Source: an uncultured Mediterranea sp. (GTDB lineage Bacteria > Bacteroidota > Bacteroidia > Bacteroidales > Bacteroidaceae). From it: a stretch of 64,000 nt of DNA. The notes beneath the pieces were generated by a model. It was given only the letters and a program-made list of their open reading frames with translations. It ran no database searches and was not told the DNA's origin. Location of the stretch: the NCBI RefSeq assembly GCF_902493215.1, contig NZ_CABUOL010000017.1, positions 1-64,000 on the forward strand, written 5' to 3'. The stretch's first letter is position 1; each line of letters opens with the position of its first letter. Shown here piece by piece: positions 41,370-50,161 of the stretch. Position numbers and translations under genes: made by a program.

Positions 41370-43271
41370 ATGCTGCGCATAAAAAAGTTAGACATATTCA
41401 TTCTGAAGAGTTTCTGCCTGCTCTTTGCCGGTACTTTCTTCATCTGCCTCTTCATCTTCATGATGCAATTCCTGTGGAGATATGTAGACGAACTGGTAGG
41501 GAAAGGACTCGAAATGACTGTTTTGGCCCAATTCTTCTTCTACTCCGCCCTCACGTTGGTCCCCGTTTCGTTGCCTTTGGCCGTATTGCTGGCAGCTCTG
41601 ATTACATTCGGTAATTTCGGCGAGCGCTTCGAATTGTTGGCTATGAAGGCCGCAGGCATTTCGCTCATTAAGATTATGCGCCCGCTCATTGTGTTCATCA
41701 CTTTCATTTGCTGCGTTTCTTTCTACTTTCAGAATGTTATCGGCCCCAAAGCCCAAACCAAATTATGGACACTCGTCTTCTCTATGAAACAGAAATCCCC
41801 CGAACTGGATATACCCGAAGGGGTCTTCTACGACGAAATAGAGGGGTATAACCTGTATGTCAAGAAGAAGGACCGTAAGACGGGTATGCTCTACGACGTG
41901 CTCATCTATAATTTTGAAAAGGGATTTGAAAACGCCCAAATCATCAAAGCCGACTCAGGACGGCTCGAAATGACGGCCGACAAACAGCATCTGTACCTCC
42001 ATCTGTACAGCGGCGAACAATTTGAAAACCTGAAGTCACAGAACATGAACCAGAAAAATGTGCCCTACCGACGGGAAAGTTTCCGCGAAAAGCACGCCAT
42101 TATCGAGTTCGATTCTGACTTCAACATGGCGGATGAGGGAATTATGGGAGGAACGGCCCAAAGCAAGGACATGAACATGCTCCAAGCAGCCATCGACTCC
42201 ATGAAAGTGCACAACGACAGTATTGGGCGGGCCTATTATACAGAAGTGATGGGAAGCACCTATCAGCCTGCCCCTTCACTCACCAAAGCCGATACAACCA
42301 AAATCGAAGAAGCCCTACCGACGGCTTACAACCTGGACAGTCTGTTCAATTCGTACACCTTGGCTGAAAAACAGAAAATCATCAACTCGGCCGTCAGCCG
42401 CGCCCAAAGCACGGGTAGCGACTGGAGCTTCAAAAGTTTCAACGTGTCGCAAACCGATGTCAACCTGCGCCGCCACATGACGGCCTGGCACGAAAAGCTG
42501 ACCCTCTCATTGGCCTGCCTCATTTTCTTCTTTATCGGCGCACCACTGGGAGGTATCATCCGCAAAGGTGGATTGGGGATGCCTGTCATCGTATCGGTAC
42601 TGATATTCATCATCTATTATATCATTAATAATACAGGTTTCAAAATGGCCCGCGACGGCAAGTGGATTGTATGGATGGGTATGTGGACTAGTACGGCCGT
42701 GCTGGCTCCGCTGGGTGCCTTCCTCACCTACAAGTCGAACAACGACTCGGTAGTGCTCAACGCCGATGCCTATATCCAATTCTTCAAGAAACTCATAGGT
42801 ATACGTAGTGTACGCCACCTTTTCCGCAAGGAAGTCATCATCCACGATCCCGACTATCAGCGTCTGCCGGGTGAACTCCAAGCTCTTTCGGATGAATGCC
42901 GCAGCTACATGGAGCAGAAAAACCTGAAAGGTGCTCCCAATTACTTCAAATTGTGGATGACCGACGCACAGGATGAGGCAGTGGAGAACATCAGCAACCA
43001 GATGGAACAGTTGGTAGAAGAATTGTCGAACACCCGTTCGACCAACTTGTTGACACTGACCAATAACCTGCCCATCATCCCCGTACGTGCCCACACGCGG
43101 CCTTTCCGCACGTATTGGCTTAACGTGGCCTGTGGCGTGATTGTACCCGTAGGACTGTTCCTCTACTTCCGCATCTGGGCCTTCCGTATCCGACTCTACA
43201 AAGATTTGGAGCGTATCATCAAAACCTGCACCGACCTGCAGCTGATGATGGAAAAAGAAAAAAACAAATAA
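41370..43271 (+). CDS. LptF/LptG-family permease (YjgP/YjgQ)
   Basis: A 633-residue inner membrane protein from the ATG at 41370. Three N-terminal helices (about 10-125, with LDIFILKSFCLLFAGTFFICLF and LMAMKAAGISL-type LLAMKAAGISLIKIMRPL) and three helices at about 390-470 (LACLIFFFIGAPLGGIIRKGGLGMPV) flank a beta-jellyroll periplasmic domain, as in the LPS transport permease family. A C-terminal extension of about 170 residues with one further helix is typical of Bacteroidetes forms. It would work with LptB and LptC to extract LPS; only one permease is present here. Confidence 0.93.
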   Translation: MLRIKKLDIFILKSFCLLFAGTFFICLFIFMMQFLWRYVDELVGKGLEMTVLAQFFFYSALTLVPVSLPLAVLLAALITFGNFGERFELLAMKAAGISLIKIMRPLIVFITFICCVSFYFQNVIGPKAQTKLWTLVFSMKQKSPELDIPEGVFYDEIEGYNLYVKKKDRKTGMLYDVLIYNFEKGFENAQIIKADSGRLEMTADKQHLYLHLYSGEQFENLKSQNMNQKNVPYRRESFREKHAIIEFDSDFNMADEGIMGGTAQSKDMNMLQAAIDSMKVHNDSIGRAYYTEVMGSTYQPAPSLTKADTTKIEEALPTAYNLDSLFNSYTLAEKQKIINSAVSRAQSTGSDWSFKSFNVSQTDVNLRRHMTAWHEKLTLSLACLIFFFIGAPLGGIIRKGGLGMPVIVSVLIFIIYYIINNTGFKMARDGKWIVWMGMWTSTAVLAPLGAFLTYKSNNDSVVLNADAYIQFFKKLIGIRSVRHLFRKEVIIHDPDYQRLPGELQALSDECRSYMEQKNLKGAPNYFKLWMTDAQDEAVENISNQMEQLVEELSNTRSTNLLTLTNNLPIIPVRAHTRPFRTYWLNVACGVIVPVGLFLYFRIWAFRIRLYKDLERIIKTCTDLQLMMEKEKNK

Positions 43272-43297
43272 CCACTATATTATTAGAATAAATACGT

Positions 43298-44512
43298 ATG
43301 GAGAAAGTAAAACTGAATACCATCGAAGAGGCCATTGAAGAGTTCAAGGCCGGTAACTTTGTCATCGTGGTAGACGATGAAGACCGTGAAAACGAGGGCG
43401 ACCTCATCATTGCCGCCGAAAAGATTACCCCCGAGAAGGTGAACTTCATGCTGAAGCATGCCCGCGGCGTGCTCTGCGCGCCCATCACCGTGTCGCGCTG
43501 CAAGGAGCTGGACCTGCCTCATCAGGTACTGGACAACACCTCCGTACTGGGTACTCCCTTTACCGTGACCATCGACAAGCTGGAAGGATGCAGTACGGGT
43601 GTGTCGGCCGCCGACCGCGCCGCTACCATCCAGGCTCTGGCCGACCCCGCTTCAACTCCTGCTACCTTCGGTCGTCCCGGCCACATCAATCCGCTCTATG
43701 CGCAGGAAAAAGGGGTATTACGCCGCGCCGGCCATACCGAAGCCACCATCGACCTCTGCCGCCTGGCCGGCCTCTATCCCGCTGGCGCCCTGATGGAGAT
43801 TATGAACGATGATGGCACCATGGCCCGCCTGCCCGAATTACGACAGATGGCCGACGAGTATGGCCTGAAACTCATTTCCATCCACGACATGATAGCCTAT
43901 CGGTTGAAACAGGAGTCTATCGTAGAGAAAGGTGTAGAAGTACACATGCCCACCGCCCATGGAGACTTCCGACTCATCGCGTTCCGCCAAAAGTCCAACG
44001 GATTGGAACACGTAGCCCTGTTCAAGGGCGAATGGAAGCCCGACGAGCCCATTCTGGTACGCGTTCATTCCTCGTGCGCTACAGGCGACATCTTCGCCTC
44101 CAAGCGTTGCGATTGCGGCGAGCAGCTCCACAAGGCCATGGAAATGATTGAACAGGCCGGCAAGGGTGTCATCGTCTACCTCAACCAGGAAGGACGCGGC
44201 ATCGGGCTGATGGAAAAGATGAAAGCCTACAAGTTGCAGGAAGACGGTATGGACACCGTAGACGCCAATATCTGCCTGGGACACCTGGCCGACGAACGTG
44301 ACTATGGCGTAGGCGCCCAAATCCTCCGCGAACTGGGCGTACATCAAATGCGCCTCATGACCAACAACCCCGTAAAGCGCGTGGGACTCGAAGCTTACGG
44401 TCTTGAAATTGCCGAGATAGTTCCCATCGAAACTACCCCCAACCCTTACAACGAGCGCTATCTGCGTACGAAGAAGGAACGCATGGGCCACACGCTGCAT
44501 TTCAACAAGTAA
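43298..44512 (+). CDS. ribBA: Bifunctional DHBP synthase / GTP cyclohydrolase II
   Basis: A 404-residue riboflavin enzyme. RibB part (1-205): VIVVDDEDRENEGDL, CAPITVSRC, GCSTGVSAADRAATI, RPGHINPL and GHTEATIDLCRLAG are the expected acid-sugar and metal sites. RibA part (208-404): RVHSSCATGDIFASKRCDCGEQL carries the three zinc cysteines, followed by YLNQEGRGIGL and MTNNPVKRVGLEAYGL. Both halves look intact. It follows the permease by 26 bases and may be co-transcribed with it. Confidence 0.97.
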   Translation: MEKVKLNTIEEAIEEFKAGNFVIVVDDEDRENEGDLIIAAEKITPEKVNFMLKHARGVLCAPITVSRCKELDLPHQVLDNTSVLGTPFTVTIDKLEGCSTGVSAADRAATIQALADPASTPATFGRPGHINPLYAQEKGVLRRAGHTEATIDLCRLAGLYPAGALMEIMNDDGTMARLPELRQMADEYGLKLISIHDMIAYRLKQESIVEKGVEVHMPTAHGDFRLIAFRQKSNGLEHVALFKGEWKPDEPILVRVHSSCATGDIFASKRCDCGEQLHKAMEMIEQAGKGVIVYLNQEGRGIGLMEKMKAYKLQEDGMDTVDANICLGHLADERDYGVGAQILRELGVHQMRLMTNNPVKRVGLEAYGLEIAEIVPIETTPNPYNERYLRTKKERMGHTLHFNK

Positions 44513-44593
44513 TTGTCCATTTGCTTTCGCGTGTCGGGAAAAATCTGTTATTTTGCAACTGAAATACAACAACCCTCTAAAAATAGAAATAAA

Positions 44594-45787
44594 ATGAACC
44601 AATTATCTGACCGTCTGAACAGCTTGTCGCCGTCGGCGACACTGGCCATGTCTCAAAAGAGTGCCGAGCTGAAGGCACAGGGCGTGGATGTGATTAACCT
44701 GAGTGTCGGCGAACCCGACTTCAATACCCCCGACCACATTAAAGAGGCTGCCAAGCAGGCCATCGACGAGAACTACTCGCGCTACTCCCCCGTAGCGGGT
44801 TATCCTGCCCTGCGCAATGCCATCGTGGCCAAGCTGAAGAACGAAAACGGTCTGGACTATACCGCTGCCCAGATTTCGTGTGCCAACGGTGCCAAGCAGT
44901 CGGTGTGCAACACCATCCTGACACTGGTCAACCCCGGCGACGAAGTCATCGTGCCTGCTCCCTACTGGGTAAGCTACCCTGAAATGGTGAAGCTGGCCGA
45001 AGGCAAGCCCGTCATCGTAACTGCAGGTATCGAGCAGGATTTCAAGATGACACCTGCCCAACTGGAGGCTGCCATCACACCGAAGACCAAGGCTCTGATT
45101 CTCTGTTCGCCGTCCAACCCGACAGGTTCGGTCTATAGCGCCGAAGAGCTGGCCGGTCTGGCTGCCGTACTCGAGAAGTATCCGCAAGTCTACGTCATCG
45201 CCGACGAGATTTACGAACACATCAACTACATCGGCCGTCACCACAGCATCGCCCAGATTCCTTCGATGAAGGACCGTACGGTCATTGTAAACGGTGTATC
45301 CAAGGCCTACGCCATGACAGGCTGGCGTATCGGTTTCATCGCCGGTCCCGAATGGATTGTGAAAGGTGTGAACAAGCTGCAGGGGCAATACACGTCAGGT
45401 CCTTGCTCCGTATCGCAGAAAGCAGCCGAAGCTGCCTATACCGGCACACAGGCTCCTGTTGAAGAAATGCGCAAGGCCTTCCAGCGCCGCCGCGACCTCA
45501 TTGTGAAGCTGGCCAAGGAAGTACCGGGTTTTGAAGTGAATGTACCCGAAGGCGCCTTCTACCTCTTCCCCAAGTGCAGCTCGTTCTTCGGCAAGTCGGC
45601 CGGCGACCGTAAAATCAATACATCCGACGATCTGGCCATGTATCTGCTCGAAGTGGGGCACGTAGCTTGCGTAGGCGGTACGTCGTTCGGTGCTCCCGAG
45701 TGCATCCGCATGAGCTATGCTACCAGCGACGAGAACATCGTTGAAGCCATCCGCCGCATCAAGGAAGCTCTGGCTGCGTTGAAGTAA
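44594..45787 (+). CDS. Aspartate aminotransferase (class I PLP enzyme)
   Basis: A 397-residue transaminase from the ATG at 44594 (MNQLSDRLNSLSPSATLAMSQKSAELKAQG). VINLSVGEPDFNTPDHIKEAA, SPSNPTGSVYSAEEL, and the PLP lysine in VNGVSKAYAMTGWRIGFIAG mark the subgroup Ib aspartate aminotransferases. It exchanges amino groups between aspartate and 2-oxoglutarate. A strong terminator follows, so it ends its own unit. Confidence 0.94.
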   Translation: MNQLSDRLNSLSPSATLAMSQKSAELKAQGVDVINLSVGEPDFNTPDHIKEAAKQAIDENYSRYSPVAGYPALRNAIVAKLKNENGLDYTAAQISCANGAKQSVCNTILTLVNPGDEVIVPAPYWVSYPEMVKLAEGKPVIVTAGIEQDFKMTPAQLEAAITPKTKALILCSPSNPTGSVYSAEELAGLAAVLEKYPQVYVIADEIYEHINYIGRHHSIAQIPSMKDRTVIVNGVSKAYAMTGWRIGFIAGPEWIVKGVNKLQGQYTSGPCSVSQKAAEAAYTGTQAPVEEMRKAFQRRRDLIVKLAKEVPGFEVNVPEGAFYLFPKCSSFFGKSAGDRKINTSDDLAMYLLEVGHVACVGGTSFGAPECIRMSYATSDENIVEAIRRIKEALAALK

Positions 45788-45810
45788 AAGAATCAAAATT
45801 GGTATATATA

Positions 45811-45858
45811 TCCCCTTGCCGGGCCTCTCGCAGTGAGAGGGCGGCAAGGGGATTTTTT
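45811..45858 (+). terminator. Strong rho-independent terminator of the aminotransferase gene
   Basis: Two stacked stems, CCCCTTGCC/GGCAAGGGG and CCTCTC/GAGAGG, then TTTTTT. Confidence 0.9.
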
Positions 45859-45890
45859 ATGCCCGACTTACAGAGGTTGAAAATCAGGCA

Positions 45891-45970
45891 ATGTTTCAGG
45901 GGAAAACATCGTATGTTTTGAGGGAAAACATTGCTTGTTTCAAGGCAAAAGGTCGTATGTTTTCCAGAGG
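45891..45970. repeat. 22-bp tandem array of ATGTTTT...AAAACAT dyads (site 4)
   Basis: Units start at 45891, 45913, 45935 and 45957, exactly 22 bp apart. The first two read ATGTTT(C/T)nnGGG(G)AAAACAT plus a 3-base spacer; each can fold into a 7-bp hairpin. The third is diverged and the fourth partial. It lies between the aminotransferase terminator and the metF promoter. Confidence 0.88.
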
Positions 45971-46015
45971 CTCCAAGCCCGGCCCGGCAAAGACAAATTA
46001 AAAAAATCGTTTTCA

Positions 46016-46047
46016 TTTGCCTATGCGCCCGCCTTTTACTATTTTTG
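46016..46047 (+). promoter_or_regulatory. metF promoter
   Basis: TTTG at 46016-46019, a 20-base spacer and TATTTTTG at 46040-46047, about 54 bases before the chosen metF ATG. A longer frame from 46017 would start within the promoter and is rejected. Confidence 0.78.
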
Positions 46048-46100
46048 TCCCAATATGCACCGATGCGTGCCGAAACGACTTAAACAAAGAGACCAAAGAC

Positions 46101-47057
46101 ATGAATGTCATAGAACTGATAAACAGCAACCAGCATACGGCCTTCTCCTTCGAAGTGCTGCCCCCGCTCAAGGGGACAGGCATCGAACGGCTGTATACCA
46201 CCATAGACACGCTGCGCGAATTTGATCCCAAATACATCAACATCACTACCCATCGGAGCGAATATGTGTACCAAGAGTTGGGCAACGGACTCTACCAACG
46301 CAAGCGGCTCCGCCGCCGGCCGGGTACCGTAGCCGTGGCAGCAGCCATCCAGAACAAATATGGACTGACCACTGTTCCCCATCTGCTGTGCAGCGGATTC
46401 ACCCGCGAAGATACCGAATATGTGCTGCTCGACCTTCAATTCCTGGGCATCACCGACCTGCTGGTGCTGCGCGGCGACAAGGCCAAGCACGAAGCACGTT
46501 TTGTGCCCGAGGAGGGCGGTTACAGTCATGCCATCGAACTGGAAGAACAAATCAACCGCTTCAACCAAGGTATCTTCGAAGACGGAAGTCCGATGACCGT
46601 GACGCGTACGCCTTTCAGCTACGGAGTGGCCTGCTACCCCGAGAAGCATGACGAGGCGCCCAATCTGGAAAATGACCTGATGTGGCTCAAACGAAAAGTA
46701 GATGCAGGTGCGCAATATGCCGTAACGCAGCTTTTCTATGACAACCGCCGTTACTTCGACTTTGTAGACCGTGCCCGCCAGGCTGGTATCACCGTGCCCA
46801 TTATCCCCGGTATCAAGCCTCTGAAACGCACGGCACAGCTGAGTATCATCCCCAAGACATTCAAGGTGGATATCCCGCAGGAACTGGCCGAAGCAGTAGA
46901 ACGGTGTGCTGGCGACGACGAAAAAGTACGCCAGGTAGGTATCGAATGGTGCGTGGCCCAATGCCGCGAACTGATGGAGCACGGAGTTCCCAGCCTGCAC
47001 TTCTACTCCGTAGCTGCTGAAGACAGTATCCGTGAAGTGGCAAAACAGATTTTCTGA
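46101..47057 (+). CDS. metF: Methylenetetrahydrofolate reductase
   Basis: A 318-residue flavoenzyme that makes 5-methyl-THF for methionine synthesis. FSFEVLPPLKGTGIERLY near the start holds the catalytic Glu; YINITTHRSEY, HLLCSGFTREDTEYVL, LLVLRGD and AQYAVTQLFYDN are family motifs. The start MNVIELINSNQHTAFSFE fits homologues. It leads a run of rightward genes: metF, holB, ricT, gldH, with gaps of 15, 26 and 42 bases. Confidence 0.96.
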   Translation: MNVIELINSNQHTAFSFEVLPPLKGTGIERLYTTIDTLREFDPKYINITTHRSEYVYQELGNGLYQRKRLRRRPGTVAVAAAIQNKYGLTTVPHLLCSGFTREDTEYVLLDLQFLGITDLLVLRGDKAKHEARFVPEEGGYSHAIELEEQINRFNQGIFEDGSPMTVTRTPFSYGVACYPEKHDEAPNLENDLMWLKRKVDAGAQYAVTQLFYDNRRYFDFVDRARQAGITVPIIPGIKPLKRTAQLSIIPKTFKVDIPQELAEAVERCAGDDEKVRQVGIEWCVAQCRELMEHGVPSLHFYSVAAEDSIREVAKQIF

Positions 47058-47072
47058 CAGACAATAAAGGCG

Positions 47073-48200
47073 ATGACAGGACTGGAGGACATCATAGGAC
47101 AACGGGAGACGGGCCGCATGCTGAAGCAGGAAGTGGCAACCGGCCGCATGGCCCACGCACTGCTGCTGACGGGGCCGCGCGGAGTCGGCAAGTTGCCGCT
47201 GGCGCTGGCATTGGGCAGACGCTTGTGTTGTACCCATCCTACAGACGACGGTGAGGCGTGCGGACGCTGTACGGCATGCCTGGGTTGGGAAAAGCTGGCA
47301 CATGCTGATGCTCACTTTGTGTTCCCCATTGTCGGTACCAAAAATACGTGCGACGACTACCTGCCACGCTGGCGCGAGATGGTGCTCGAAAATCCCTACA
47401 CCGACCTGAGCCGATGGAACGAACGTATGGGGGCCGGTAACGCCCAGCCGATGATTTATGCCACCGAAGCCGACCGTACCCTGCGCAAGCTGAGCCTGAG
47501 GTCGGCTACTGGCGGATGGAGGGTAGTCGTGGTCTGGCTGCCCGAACGTATGAACGAAGCCTGTGCCAACAAGATGCTGAAGTTGCTTGAAGAACCGCCC
47601 TCGAAGACAGCTTTCCTGATGGTAAGCGAAGAACCCGAGCGGTTGCTGGCCACTATTGTAAGCCGCACACAACGCATTTACGTGCCCCGCATTACAGAAG
47701 CCGACTTGGCAGAAGCCCTGCAGACGCGTTACGGCCATTCGGCCGACGAAGCCGCAGCCCTGGCCCATCGCGCAGACGGCAGTCTGCTGAAAGCCTTGGA
47801 GCTGGCCGGACAGAGTGGCGAACAAGCTCTGTGCTTCGAACTGTTCACACGACTGATGCGCCTGGCCTGGAAACGGGACATACGCGGCATGAAGGCTTGG
47901 AGCGAAGAAGTGGCCACGCTGGGACGAGAACGCCAGAAGACATTTTTGGAATACGCACAGCGCATGGTGCGCGAAAACTTCATCGCCAACTTCCATCGGC
48001 CGGAGATGAATTACATGGGAACGGACGAGCAGCAGTTTGCCGTTCGCTTCGCTCCGTTCATACACGAACGCAACATCATGGGTATTACCGACCTGCTGGC
48101 ACGGGCACAGGAACACGTGGCACAAAACGTGAACCCGCGCATGGTGTTCTTCGACGTGATACTGAACATGACGGTGCTTATTAAAATGAAGAATGGATAA
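47073..48200 (+). CDS. holB: DNA polymerase III subunit delta'
   Basis: A 375-residue AAA+ clamp-loader subunit. GPRGVGKLPLALALGRRLCC resembles the DnaX P-loop but has Leu after the Lys, as expected of the ATP-inactive delta'. A zinc module follows (CGRCTACLGW), then ANKMLKLLEEPPSKTAFLMV and IVSRTQRI with an SRT instead of the SRC motif. The last residues IKMKNG are encoded by a dispersed AATGAAGAATGG-type repeat, so the natural end may have been altered slightly. It sits 15 bases after metF. Confidence 0.92.
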   Translation: MTGLEDIIGQRETGRMLKQEVATGRMAHALLLTGPRGVGKLPLALALGRRLCCTHPTDDGEACGRCTACLGWEKLAHADAHFVFPIVGTKNTCDDYLPRWREMVLENPYTDLSRWNERMGAGNAQPMIYATEADRTLRKLSLRSATGGWRVVVVWLPERMNEACANKMLKLLEEPPSKTAFLMVSEEPERLLATIVSRTQRIYVPRITEADLAEALQTRYGHSADEAAALAHRADGSLLKALELAGQSGEQALCFELFTRLMRLAWKRDIRGMKAWSEEVATLGRERQKTFLEYAQRMVRENFIANFHRPEMNYMGTDEQQFAVRFAPFIHERNIMGITDLLARAQEHVAQNVNPRMVFFDVILNMTVLIKMKNG

Positions 48201-48226
48201 TTGATATTTAATATTTTATATATAAT

Positions 48227-49573
48227 ATGACTGATTTTATACTACATAACGGAAGCGGAGGTCTCTGCTGTAAAAGTTGCGGACGACAGGACCGGCAGTT
48301 GAACACGTATGACTGGCTGGCCGACATTCCGGGCAACGAAACCGCCTCGGAATACGTCGAGGTACAGTTCAAGAACACCCGCAAGGGATACTTCCGAAAC
48401 TCCAATCACCTGGAGCTGGCCAAAGGCGACACCGTGGCCGTGGAAGCCAACCCGGGCCACGATATCGGCGTAGTGACACTGACAGGCCAACTCGTGCCCC
48501 TGCAGATGAAAAAAGCCAATATCCGATCGGAGGCCGACATCCGCCGTATCTACCGCAAGGCCAAGCCTACCGACATGGAAAAATATGCCGAGGCCAAAGC
48601 ACGCGAACACGACACGATGATACGTTCGCGCCAGATAGCCCTCAGCCTGGGACTGGACATGAAGATAGGCGACGTGGAATATCAGGGCGACGGGAACAAG
48701 GCCATCTTCTACTACATTGCCGAAGGGCGTGTGGACTTCCGCCAACTTATCAAGGTATTGGCCGAAGTATTCCGCGTACGCATCGAGATGAAGCAGATTG
48801 GTGCCCGCCAGGAAGCCGGACGTATCGGAGGTATCGGCCCCTGCGGACGCGAATTGTGCTGTGCCACATGGATGACAAGCTTCGTCAGCGTATCAACCGG
48901 AGCAGCGCGCTATCAGGACATCTCACTCAACCCGCAAAAGCTGGCCGGACAGTGTGCCAAGCTGAAATGCTGTCTGAACTACGAGGTAGACTGCTACGTC
49001 GAAGCTCAGAAGCGTCTGCCCAGCAAGGAAGTGACGCTCCACACAAAGGATGCCGAATGGTTCTGGTTCAAGGCCGACATCCTGGCCGGGCAAGTAACTT
49101 ATTCAAGCGACAAGGCCATACCGGCCAATCTGACTACTATTAGTGCCCGCCGCGCTTTCGAAATTATCGGGATGAACAAGCGGGGCAACGCACCCGAGGC
49201 ATTGGTCGAAAGCGAAAACGACGTTAAAGCACCTTCGACCGACTTGTTGGAACAGGAAAGCGTGACCCGTTTCGACCGTAATCGTAAGGGCAAAGGCGGA
49301 GAAGGTAGCAAAAACGGAGGAAAGAAAAAGAAAAAAGCCAAAAGTAGCGGACAGCCTGCCCAGACCGACAAACCCGCTGCACAGGCACGTCCTACTGCAT
49401 CCGACAAGCCGGCATCTGCAAAAGTAGAAAAAACTGAAAAGACTGAGAAACCTGAAAAAGCGGAAAAGAACGGAGGAAACGGCCAGAATCGCAACCGACG
49501 TAACCGCCCCAAACAGGAGCGGCGGGAACGGCCTCAACAAAACAATGGCAACAGCGAACAGTCTGCCTCCTGA
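48227..49573 (+). CDS. ricT: RicT/PSP1-like protein (YaaT family)
   Basis: A 448-residue protein. The PSP1 core (about 25-265) includes EYVEVQFKNTRKGYF, RIEMKQIGARQEAGRIGGIGPCGRELCCATW and KLKCCLNYEVDCY, whose cysteines fit the Fe-S binding Ric complex subunit known as YaaT in Bacillus. The Bacteroidetes form has an extra N-terminal CCKSCG and a Lys/Glu-rich low-complexity tail (about 345-448) ending PQQNNGNSEQSAS. In Bacteroidetes it commonly precedes gldH, as here (42 bases). It may act in RNA processing or DNA replication control; the role in this phylum is not established. Confidence 0.9.
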   Translation: MTDFILHNGSGGLCCKSCGRQDRQLNTYDWLADIPGNETASEYVEVQFKNTRKGYFRNSNHLELAKGDTVAVEANPGHDIGVVTLTGQLVPLQMKKANIRSEADIRRIYRKAKPTDMEKYAEAKAREHDTMIRSRQIALSLGLDMKIGDVEYQGDGNKAIFYYIAEGRVDFRQLIKVLAEVFRVRIEMKQIGARQEAGRIGGIGPCGRELCCATWMTSFVSVSTGAARYQDISLNPQKLAGQCAKLKCCLNYEVDCYVEAQKRLPSKEVTLHTKDAEWFWFKADILAGQVTYSSDKAIPANLTTISARRAFEIIGMNKRGNAPEALVESENDVKAPSTDLLEQESVTRFDRNRKGKGGEGSKNGGKKKKKAKSSGQPAQTDKPAAQARPTASDKPASAKVEKTEKTEKPEKAEKNGGNGQNRNRRNRPKQERRERPQQNNGNSEQSAS

Positions 49574-49615
49574 GTTTCCTCTCTATCTACATTGTTAAAT
49601 GGAAAGGTACATAGG

Positions 49616-50161
49616 ATGATGAAAGGAATAGGAAAAGCGATAGGAGCAGCTGTATTGGCCGGCTGTCTGTTGACGGCTTGTAACATATCGCCCGCCTACT
49701 ACAAATACCAGTCGGTCCGCGGCTTGGCATGGCAACGGACTGACACACTACACTTCGAGGTCAGCCTGCCCGATACGGGGCGGGCCGATCTGGCTGTGTG
49801 GCTGGAAATACGTCATCGGGGAGACTACCCCTACCGTAACCTGTCTGTACGTATGGCCCGTCAGACATGGACCACACTGCCGCCCGACACAGTCTGCCAG
49901 ACAGACACTCTACGGCTTACATTGGCTGATACCGAAGGACGATGGACGGGCGAAGGGCTGGCCAACATTTTCCAATGTACCTTCGAGGCTGGAAAGATTC
50001 ATACAACAACACCTGCTGTCCTGCACTTTGACATCACACCTGCCCTGCCCGATTCGCTGTTAAAAGGTATCAGCGACATCGGTATACGCCTGGAACACAT
50101 CAGCGCATCCGATGCCCCCGCGCCGCATCAATCCGCAGAAACACAAAAAGCAGAATCGTAA
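49616..50161 (+). CDS. gldH: Gliding motility lipoprotein GldH
   Basis: A 181-residue lipoprotein from the ATG at 49616, with GGAAAGG upstream; the frame extends to a TTG at 49592. The leader ends LAGCLLTAC. The mature part (YYKYQSVRGLAWQRTDTLHFEVSLPD and LWLEIRHRGDYPYRNLSVRM-like strands) is the GldH fold. In Flavobacterium it belongs to the type IX/gliding machinery; in Bacteroides the role is unclear, and gliding is absent. Its last 62 bases overlap the convergent rodA gene. Confidence 0.9.
   Translation: MMKGIGKAIGAAVLAGCLLTACNISPAYYKYQSVRGLAWQRTDTLHFEVSLPDTGRADLAVWLEIRHRGDYPYRNLSVRMARQTWTTLPPDTVCQTDTLRLTLADTEGRWTGEGLANIFQCTFEAGKIHTTTPAVLHFDITPALPDSLLKGISDIGIRLEHISASDAPAPHQSAETQKAES

Noticed and set aside
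46080..48125. 681-codon open frame on the reverse strand opposite metF and holB
   Set aside because: It lies wholly opposite two clear genes, has no family signature, and reads as low-complexity codon shadow of a GC-rich coding strand.
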